Source of the DNA: Bog-756 sp963753905 | Lineage (GTDB): Bacteria; Actinomycetota; Acidimicrobiia; Acidimicrobiales; RAAP-2 | Assembly (NCBI GenBank): GCA_963753905.1 | Contig: CAVWDZ010000001.1 | Coordinates: 1,612,001 to 1,676,000 of the forward strand | Length of the DNA stretch: 64,000 bases | Direction: 5' to 3' | Shown: positions 58,227-64,000 of the stretch, piece by piece | Layout: every line of letters begins with the position of its first letter | Position numbering within the stretch: position 1 is the first letter of the stretch | Notes under the pieces: generated by a model | Told to the model about the DNA's origin: nothing | Seen by the model: the letters and a program-made list of their open reading frames with translations, nothing else | Databases searched by the model: none | Position numbers and translations under genes: made by a program

Positions 58227-59786
58227 CTATTTGGTGCTCGGCGGCGTCGCCGTGCACCCCACACACGGACCCAACCCGTTGAAGTAGGCGGGAATCGACG
58301 GCGAGTCCGTCGGCGGGTTCGTGGGCAGCAGCACCGCCGGGCGCGGCGTCTGGTTGAAGTCGAAGTCGTCGACCATGTTGCCGAGGATCGGTTCGTCTTC
58401 GCGCACGTCGGGACGAGGGTCAGGTCGTCCGTCGGTCTTGGGATTCAAGCGGGACCCACCCAAGAAGTCGTCCTCAATGAACTTGAGGTAGGCGTCGCTC
58501 GACAGGGTCTGATGATCGACATCCCCCTGCTTCGCATAGGGGGAGATGACCATGGCGGGCACACGCAAGCCGTAACCATTCTGGTCGACGGAGGGCGGCA
58601 CGACGTGGTCGTAGAACCCGCCCCAGTCGTCCCACTGCAAGAAGATGGCCGTCGAGTCCCAATCCGGGCTCTCCATGGCGGCGTTGATCACCGCAGTGAC
58701 ATAGGCCTGGCCCTGGTGGACGCTGGCGGGCGCGTGCTCGCTGTCGGCCTGGGACGGTGTGACCCACATGACCGATGGCAGGGTTCCCTTTTTCGCTTCG
58801 GCGAAATAGTTGTTCAGAGGCTGAACGTTGCGGATCTGGTGATCCTTCTGGACGTCCTCGAAGACGGGCAGCGGGTTCCAGATGCCGGGAGTGAGGTAGC
58901 TCTGCGCCACCGGCGGACAGGCGACGGCTGCGTCGTTTTCGCAGTCGGGTTGGTCGCCGGTCTGAACGTAGTAGGCCCACGAGACGTGGCTGTTGTAGAG
59001 GAGCCAGGTGATGTCGGTCCACGCGTTGGTGATGTCTGCGGTGCCGGTGTTGATGGCCTGATCCACGTACTTCTGCATCTGCCTAGGTGTGTAGGGTCCC
59101 CGAATCTTGTTGACGCAGCTCGACGGGTCTGGGTTCGAGCATATGGCCGACCAGCCTGAGACCAGGTAGAGGTGATCGGGTAGCGACCATGATGCGACCG
59201 GCTCGAACATATGGTCGTCGAGCACGAAGTCCTTGGCGTAGGTCCAATAGTTCGGGATCTCTGCCGCCGTGTGATAGCCCATGACGTCTGGTGTGGCCGA
59301 GTTCGAGCACGCGGGGTTGTCGACCGTATTCTGGCCGCAGCCCTTCTTCCCCTTGGCCGCCTGCGAGATGAACCCGTCCATCTTCCCCCCGTTGACGTCG
59401 GCGCGGGCGCTAGCTACGTTGTGCGGCCCGCCCCCGTTGACATCGGCGGTGTCGTGGTACGGGCTCTCGCATCCGCCCGAGGGCACCGGGACGCAGACAT
59501 TCGGTTGGCTATTCTGCGTGGGGATCCCATCAGCCCCCGGATACGTGCCGAAGTAGCTGTCGTAAGAGCGGTTCTCCTGCTCGATCACGATGATGTGCTT
59601 GATCTTGTGGATTCCGGCCGCCACCTCGTAGTGACCGGTCGGGCCGCCCGTCACTAGCCCGGGTGAGGCGGCCGGCTGCGAGGGCGAACTGCTGCATGCA
59701 CTGAACACAAGCGCCAGGATGGCGACGCTGCCGAAGGCGATGGTTCCGCCCGACCCTCGCCGATATGACCTTGTTCTTCGAGCCAC
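58227..59786 (-). CDS. Secreted phosphoesterase lipoprotein (phospholipase C / AcpA-like)
   Basis: This 519-aa protein has a basic N-terminus, a hydrophobic core and a lipobox ending VFSAC. KHIIVIEQENRSYDSYFGTYPGADGIP is the hallmark metal site of the phosphoesterase family that includes bacterial phospholipase C and acid phosphatase AcpA. VMWVTPSQADSEHAPASVHQGQAYV, FLQWDDWGGFYDHVVPP (a second metal cluster) and RVPAMVISPYAKQG follow. It is predicted to be anchored outside the membrane and to hydrolyse phosphomonoesters or phospholipids. Confidence 0.9.
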   Translation of the reverse strand: MARRTRSYRRGSGGTIAFGSVAILALVFSACSSSPSQPAASPGLVTGGPTGHYEVAAGIHKIKHIIVIEQENRSYDSYFGTYPGADGIPTQNSQPNVCVPVPSGGCESPYHDTADVNGGGPHNVASARADVNGGKMDGFISQAAKGKKGCGQNTVDNPACSNSATPDVMGYHTAAEIPNYWTYAKDFVLDDHMFEPVASWSLPDHLYLVSGWSAICSNPDPSSCVNKIRGPYTPRQMQKYVDQAINTGTADITNAWTDITWLLYNSHVSWAYYVQTGDQPDCENDAAVACPPVAQSYLTPGIWNPLPVFEDVQKDHQIRNVQPLNNYFAEAKKGTLPSVMWVTPSQADSEHAPASVHQGQAYVTAVINAAMESPDWDSTAIFLQWDDWGGFYDHVVPPSVDQNGYGLRVPAMVISPYAKQGDVDHQTLSSDAYLKFIEDDFLGGSRLNPKTDGRPDPRPDVREDEPILGNMVDDFDFNQTPRPAVLLPTNPPTDSPSIPAYFNGLGPCVGCTATPPSTK

Positions 59787-60006
59787 AAGAATGACCTTCC
59801 TTTTTTGCGAAGCCCCGGGCGTCTATGTCCCGAGCCTCATTCGGGCGGCTCAGGTGGTCTTTTTCTGGCGCGAACGCTACTCGTGCCTGGTCGTAAGGCG
59901 CATCCCCGGGGGGGTGAGGCGCCCGAACGGTGCCGATCTTCCGTTGCACGGGTATCAGGCTGGCGCCCCCGGCCCTGCCCCACAACGCTGCCGGTTGGGT
60001 GGGGCG

Positions 60007-60372
60007 CTAGGGCAGTGGACAGCGCTTGGATCCCGGGTTGTCCGGACAGATCTCAGCTTCGACTCGACGGACGATCCCAGCTACTTCCGTGCGATGTGTC
60101 TCCAGTGGCAGGTTTAGGACCCTGGAGGTATCGGACGTGAGTTGGGCGGGTGTGCAGGCCTGAGCGATCAACGAGGCCATCTTGGCCGTCAGCTTCGGTT
60201 CCACCTTCGTGAACCGTGGTGGTCCGTTGGCCCAAGCGTTCGCCACTTCGCAGGCGGAGGTAGCTCCGGTGGTGTGCCCGCTGGCACTGCTGGCACTGCT
60301 GGCACTGCTGCAAGCCGTCGTCCCGATGCCGAGTGCGATTACCAGGCTGCATGTAACGAAGCGCAGTGCCAT
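60007..60372 (-). CDS. Small lipoprotein, hypothetical
   Basis: This 121-aa protein begins MALRFVTCSLVIALGIGTTAC, a lipoprotein signal (lipobox GTTAC), followed by a low-complexity SSASSASSASG linker encoded by a 9-bp tandem repeat. The mature part (CEVANAWANGPPRFTKVEPKLTAKMASLIAQACTPAQL) is helical with three further Cys. No family is recognised. Confidence 0.65.
   Translation of the reverse strand: MALRFVTCSLVIALGIGTTACSSASSASSASGHTTGATSACEVANAWANGPPRFTKVEPKLTAKMASLIAQACTPAQLTSDTSRVLNLPLETHRTEVAGIVRRVEAEICPDNPGSKRCPLP
60281..60307. repeat. 9-bp tandem repeat, three copies
   Basis: CTGGCACTG is repeated three times in tandem. On the minus strand it encodes the Ser-Ser-Ala linker of the lipoprotein. 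Copy number could vary by slippage without breaking the frame. Confidence 0.85.
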
Positions 60373-60570
60373 GACCGGAGCCTATGTCTGTAGCGATCTT
60401 CGGTCTTGTCCCTTGGGTTAGCCCATTGGGGCGTGCCTGCGATGTCCCCGGGTGAAGTAGGGAACTGGTTCGGTGTAGCCGGTGCGGCAGATGGGCTCAG
60501 TCCCGTCGGTTTCCCTTCGAGTGCGTATTCCATCTCGCCTGGGTATCGACCTCCCCAGTCCCCCCTTCCC

Positions 60571-60606
60571 AAACCGTGCATGCGGTTCTCCCGCACACGG
60601 CTTTCC
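60571..60606 (-). ncRNA. Group II intron domain V (ORF-less copy)
   Basis: Minus strand: AAGCCGTGTGC, then GGGAGAACC, then GCATGCACGGTTT form the 34-nt hairpin with the catalytic AGC triad. The 36 bp are identical to 62312-62347 in the second intron. Confidence 0.85.
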
Positions 60607-60935
60607 CCCAGGCAGTCGATCGTCCGCATTCCGCCGTGCCACGAGCGTTGGCGGGCGACCCGAGCGTCACTCCCAGTCCGTTGACCTGCTCCGAAGGGCG
60701 AGTGGGTGGATAGCCCATTGGGCAATCCCACGGTCGTCACTGGTCGCTTCGCACACCTGGCTAGAGGCCCTTCGCTCGAACCGGGTTATGTTGTCCTGGC
60801 TGTCATCACTACTACTGCCTCCTCCGACTTCCGCTCGACACTTCGCCGTTTCCCAGGGCCACTGGTTATCGACGTCGTGGCTGCCGGGCACCGAAGGCTG
60901 GCAACCTGCGGCCTTGTGCTTGCCGGCGTCGAGAC

Positions 60936-61044
60936 GGATCTCTCCAGTTCCGAGGACACCCTTCTGGCCATTCCGAGCCCCCTGCGCCGGGAGGTTCCTG
61001 GACACCCGCTCCAAGATCCCTGGTGTCGTCCATGGCCTTCGCCC
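60936..61044 (-). repeat. Intron 5'-region repeat, copy in the ORF-less intron
   Basis: This 109-bp block matches 63892-64000 with three mismatches and no gaps. It belongs to the upstream ribozyme domains. The similarity continues more weakly to about 60763. Confidence 0.9.
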
Positions 61045-61416
61045 TATGGGAAGGGGCTCGGCTCCTCCTGCTCCGCCATGACGGCGGACCGGTGTAACGA
61101 CGCTGCAGGCTTCACGTGATGTTACGGACTGGTCAGTTGCTCCACCCCGCTTCGAACCCAGCCTCTCGGCCACGCACGGGGGTTTCACTACCGGGGACCT
61201 TGGCGTCTCCCCGGACCGGACTCGCACCGGCTGGCTGTCCTCAGCTGATCGCTTGGTTACGTCATCACAACATGTACCTCCTTGTTGTCATGGCGTCCAA
61301 GCTGCTGGACGCACTCCCCAATCACCGGGTCAGGGTTGCACGCAAGGTGCCGCTGACCGGATACGTGTGGGGCATGGGAGGACCGGTCCAGACGCCCGTG
61401 ACTGTCGGGTCGAGTC

Positions 61417-62139
61417 CTACGCGAGTCGCACCATCTCACGATCGTCTGGTGACCAGAACGCCGTGAAGGAACCCTCGATCTCCCGAGGGGGCACGCGGTG
61501 TTTCTGCATTTGATACGAAGCGAGCAAACCGGACCGACCCTGAATCTCGCACACACGGGAGTAGATGGAGACGACGAGCTGAGCAGCGGCGCTCTTTGCC
61601 AGCACGCTTGGTTCTGTCGAACGCATCTCATCCACATTGCCTTTCTTCACCCATATCGTGCGCTTGCCATCCACGTCACCGAGCCGTATCCACCGGGCAG
61701 GTGCGTACATGAATCCACTGAGTTGGACCGCGGTGCCGTCTCGACGCCACACATACGGGTACCACCCACTGAATCCTCCGCCGCGACCAAATGCCTTCTG
61801 GAACACGAGGCCGACTCCAGCGATCTCATCGAGCGGAACCTGCAGTGTGGAGAAGAGGCGTGGAATAAACAGATCGCTCTGAGTAATCCGGGTCGGCCTG
61901 AACACCCTCAATGCAAACAAGAGGTAGACACACCACATCAGCGCCAAGACACCCGCCGTAATGATCGCACCGCCATACACGGGCTTGGGGTCATCGACAA
62001 TGGTAATGATCATGTAAATCAGCACACCGGAAAAACCGGCGAGGGTAAAGAGAACCAACAGCTGCCCCGGGCCGTGGGGCCGGACTCGAATCACTGAATC
62101 GGGCGCGGGACTCGATCTCACGCTGACATCTTGCCTCAC
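61417..62139 (-). CDS. Two-helix membrane protein with a PH-like cytoplasmic domain
   Basis: This 240-aa protein has two N-terminal membrane helices (GQLLVLFTLAGFSGVLIYMIITIV and GAIITAGVLALMWCVYLLFALRVF). They are followed by a beta-rich domain (DLFIPRLFSTLQVPLDEIAGVGLVFQK, YPYVWRRDGTAVQLSGFMYAP) typical of small PH-like membrane proteins. Function unknown. It lies intact between the two introns. Confidence 0.65.
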   Translation of the reverse strand: MRQDVSVRSSPAPDSVIRVRPHGPGQLLVLFTLAGFSGVLIYMIITIVDDPKPVYGGAIITAGVLALMWCVYLLFALRVFRPTRITQSDLFIPRLFSTLQVPLDEIAGVGLVFQKAFGRGGGFSGWYPYVWRRDGTAVQLSGFMYAPARWIRLGDVDGKRTIWVKKGNVDEMRSTEPSVLAKSAAAQLVVSIYSRVCEIQGRSGLLASYQMQKHRVPPREIEGSFTAFWSPDDREMVRLA

Positions 62140-62311
62140 TGCTCGACTTGTCAGGGGGCTCGCACCACACTGGTGAGGTAGGCCGCTGGTTCGTCAGATC
62201 GCTCCTGCGGTTGAGGTCCCGACCAGGCCATCGTGGTGGCATTTCTCAGCGCACCGGCCCGGGACCAGCAGCCCCCGCAGGGTGAGTCAGCTTCCCCAGC
62301 GGCCCCCTATC

Positions 62312-62347
62312 AAACCGTGCATGCGGTTCTCCCGCACACGGCTTTCC
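62312..62347 (-). ncRNA. Group II intron domain V (ORF-containing copy)
   Basis: This is the same 36-bp hairpin as 60571-60606, located 14 bp after the RT stop. The catalytic AGC is present at its base. Confidence 0.88.
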
Positions 62348-62361
62348 GACACCGTTCATCG

Positions 62362-63705
62362 TCAGGCATGCGCAGGCGTCCATCGCTTGACTCTTCCGGT
62401 GAGCCGATAGATGCCGAGTTCGGTCAGCCAGCCGTAGTTGAACCGACTGGCCCGAAGACGGCCTCGTGTGGCGTATTTGACGCTGGCCAGCTTGGACAGT
62501 CGCAAGTGCACGTAGCTGTCGATGAGGGCGAACTTCCGGTTCGAGTTTCCGTAGCGGAAGTACGCCCCCCAACCCCGGAGCACGGCGTTGAGTTCAGCGA
62601 CGACGTGGCGCAGCTCACGGCTGGCAAGGTGGCGACTGGTGCGATCCCGGATCTTGGCCCTGATTGCGGCCATGGCCCGGTCCGACGGCCACTTCGACAG
62701 GTAGCGGCGAGTTCCGAACTTCGACGGGGTCATCCGGTGATGGAAGCCCAGAAAGTCGAAGCCGTCCTTCCCACCTGCGAGATTGATGATGCGAGTCTTG
62801 TCGGGATGCAACCGCAGCCCGAGGCCGACCAACACCTCCTCGATCCGGCGCTTCGCCTCTTCGGCTCGGCTCCGGCTGGTGGCAAGGACAACGAAGTCGT
62901 CCGCATACCTGACCAACGTCCCCAGGTTGACCATCTCGGCCCAAGCCTCGTCGATGACGTGGAGGGCAATGTTGGCCAGCAACGGGGAGATGGGTGAACC
63001 CTGCGGAGTCCCCGACTCGGTGTCGGAGACCAATCCGCCCTCGAACACCCCTGCCCGAAGCCAACTCCGCAGCAGCTTCAACATCGCACCGTCAACCACC
63101 CGGCGTTCGACCTGACCCATGAGGGCGTCGTGGTCGATCTCGTCGAAGCACGCTTTGATGTCGGCGTCGAGCACCCAGTTGGCTCCCCGGTTGGCCGCCA
63201 CCCGGATCGCTTCGAGCGCCTGGTGGGCAGATCGCTTCGGGCGGAACCCGAAGCTCACCGGAGAGAAATCGGCCTCGAAGACTGGTTCGAGGACGACCTT
63301 GGCCGCCGTCATGACCACCCGGTCGGCCACCGTCGGGATACCGAGCGGACGGGTCTGGCCCGGCTTGCCCGGTTTGGGGATGTGGACCCTGCGCAGCGCC
63401 TTCGGACGATACGTCTTGTCCATGAGCGCTGCGGCGAGGCCGTCGAGGAACACCTTCACCCCGTCTGTGCCTCCGTCCTCGATCGACGCGATGGTCACGC
63501 CGTCGATGCCGGGGGCACCCTGGTTCGTTGCCACCTCGACCCATGCTCTCCACAGGATGTCGCTGCGGGCGACCTTGTCGTAGAGGGCGTGGAAGCGTCG
63601 AGCGGGATCCTGCTTGGCACTGCGATAGAGCACGCGTTGAAGGGCTCGGACCTTGTCCACCTTCTCGGTTTCGCTGATGGCTTTAGCCGAGAGCTCGGCA
63701 CTCAT
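62362..63705 (-). CDS. ltrA: Group II intron reverse transcriptase/maturase
   Basis: This 447-aa protein has the RT blocks GAPGIDGVTI, RRVHIPKPGKPGQTRPLGIPTVADRV, FGFRPKRSAHQAL, VLDADIKACFDEIDHDAL, GTPQGSPISPLLANIALHV and LVRYADDFVVLA, in which YADD is the polymerase site. The maturase (X) domain follows, ending with GIYRLTGRVKRWTPAHA. No HNH endonuclease is present, so retrohoming would rely on nicked or single-stranded targets. All core motifs are intact. By reverse-splicing activity it could mobilise the ORF-less neighbour in trans. Confidence 0.95.
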   Translation of the reverse strand: MSAELSAKAISETEKVDKVRALQRVLYRSAKQDPARRFHALYDKVARSDILWRAWVEVATNQGAPGIDGVTIASIEDGGTDGVKVFLDGLAAALMDKTYRPKALRRVHIPKPGKPGQTRPLGIPTVADRVVMTAAKVVLEPVFEADFSPVSFGFRPKRSAHQALEAIRVAANRGANWVLDADIKACFDEIDHDALMGQVERRVVDGAMLKLLRSWLRAGVFEGGLVSDTESGTPQGSPISPLLANIALHVIDEAWAEMVNLGTLVRYADDFVVLATSRSRAEEAKRRIEEVLVGLGLRLHPDKTRIINLAGGKDGFDFLGFHHRMTPSKFGTRRYLSKWPSDRAMAAIRAKIRDRTSRHLASRELRHVVAELNAVLRGWGAYFRYGNSNRKFALIDSYVHLRLSKLASVKYATRGRLRASRFNYGWLTELGIYRLTGRVKRWTPAHA

Positions 63706-63891
63706 CAGGGTCCCTCCACATCGTCGTCGTGCACCGGTGAAGCAGGGGCCCTTCGCTCCGGACAGGTTGTGTTGTCCTGTCCATCGTCACTACTACGACC
63801 CCCTCCGACTTCCTCTCGGCCGCCTGGCACTTCCCGGGGTCACCGGTTATAGACAGGACTGCTTCCCGGACCGCAGATCCGGGGCCGAGGA

Positions 63892-64000
63892 GGATCTCTC
63901 CAGTTCCGAGGACAACCTTCTGGCCATTCCGAGCCCCCTGCGCCGGGAGGTTCCTGGACACCCGCTCCAAGATCTCTGGTGTCGTCCATGGTCTTCGCCC
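63892..64000 (-). repeat. Intron 5'-region repeat, copy in the RT-containing intron
   Basis: This block matches 60936-61044 at 106 of 109 positions and runs off the window edge. The 63706-63891 stretch is also homologous to the other intron, but more diverged. Confidence 0.9.

Larger units (their letters stand above)
60530..61177 (-). mobile_element. Group II intron lacking the reverse transcriptase ORF
   Basis: On the minus strand a GTGCG at 61177-61173 fits the group II 5' end, and a domain V hairpin lies at 60606-60571. A domain VI-like hairpin (CTGGG/CCCAG) follows at about 60560-60539. Bases 60936-61044 match 63892-64000, the 5' part of the intron that carries a reverse transcriptase, at 106 of 109 positions. 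About 1.2 kb including the ORF is absent. The 3' boundary is approximate. Confidence 0.75.
62270..64000 (-). mobile_element. Group II intron encoding a reverse transcriptase/maturase (5' end beyond window)
   Basis: The layout on the minus strand is: upstream ribozyme domains (64000-63706, entering from outside the window), RT ORF (63705-62362), domain V (62347-62312), and a domain VI-like hairpin at about 62302-62276. The 3' boundary near 62270 is approximate. The upstream domains and domain V match the ORF-less copy 1.1 kb away. Confidence 0.85.

Noticed and set aside
60339..61227. Several 60-200-aa frames within the ORF-less intron
   Set aside because: They overlap conserved ribozyme sequence including domain V and have no protein features; the sequence is RNA-coding.
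54889..62139. A defence island in the mobile-element-rich region
   Set aside because: I looked for restriction, toxin-antitoxin, CBASS, retron and Cas motifs; the only reverse transcriptase has group II maturase features and domain V, and no effector genes were found.

Overview
The window looks like chromosomal DNA of a high-GC actinobacterium. The reasons are a phosphatidylinositol-mannoside (PIM) locus, a mycothiol-type cysteine ligase, two F420-linked oxidoreductases (an NADPH:F420 reductase and a luciferase-like enzyme), frequent GTG starts and ATGA/GTGA overlaps. Placement in Acidimicrobiia or a similar deep actinobacterial lineage is inference only.

Region 1 (1-17 kb, almost all minus strand) is a conserved housekeeping block. 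Read 5'->3' on the minus strand it runs F420 reductase, mshC/cysS-like, thrS, HIT hydrolase, pgsA, PIM acyltransferase, PAS-GGDEF diguanylate cyclase, pimA-like mannosyltransferase, M48 protease, [MarR, divergent], yceI, pdxS, pdxT, yebC, ruvC, ruvA, ruvB, queA. This is the order known from the Mycobacterium tuberculosis thrS-ruvB region, but with a diguanylate cyclase placed between the two PIM enzymes.

Region 2 (17-41 kb) is metabolic and accessory. It holds fabI, SDRs, an HsaA/acyl-CoA-dehydrogenase-like flavoprotein, an aldehyde dehydrogenase, TetR plus nitronate monooxygenase, and a complete five-gene peptide/nickel-type ABC importer. A stand-alone CBS protein and a stand-alone cyclic-nucleotide-binding protein follow the importer. 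Then come a cupin, an LLM enzyme with a non-classical crotonase, a PrmC paralogue, a thioesterase, and an alcohol dehydrogenase with a VOC protein. A frameshifted relic of a disulfide reductase lies at 33.3-33.8 kb.

Region 3 (41-64 kb) is a mobile-DNA hotspot. (i) A 1.8-kb IS with perfect 14-bp ends carries a DDE transposase and a divergent Cys-motif passenger gene. (ii) Two paralogous Tat-exported glycine-rich repeat proteins follow; the second is split by an IS630-type element whose removal at the TA duplication restores the frame exactly. (iii) A 2.45-kb element bounded by 16-bp inverted repeats contains only two tyrosine recombinases, and one of these reads out through the element end into host DNA. 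(iv) There is an IS3 relic and a degenerate tRNA-Val. (v) Two related group II introns lie about 1.1 kb apart, one with a reverse transcriptase (5' end cut by the window) and one without. Between them are TetR/SDR genes, an FGGY kinase, a secreted phosphoesterase and several hypotheticals.

Coordinates of intron ends, several start codons and the tRNA-like relic are approximate. Functions rest on motif reading, not on database searches.
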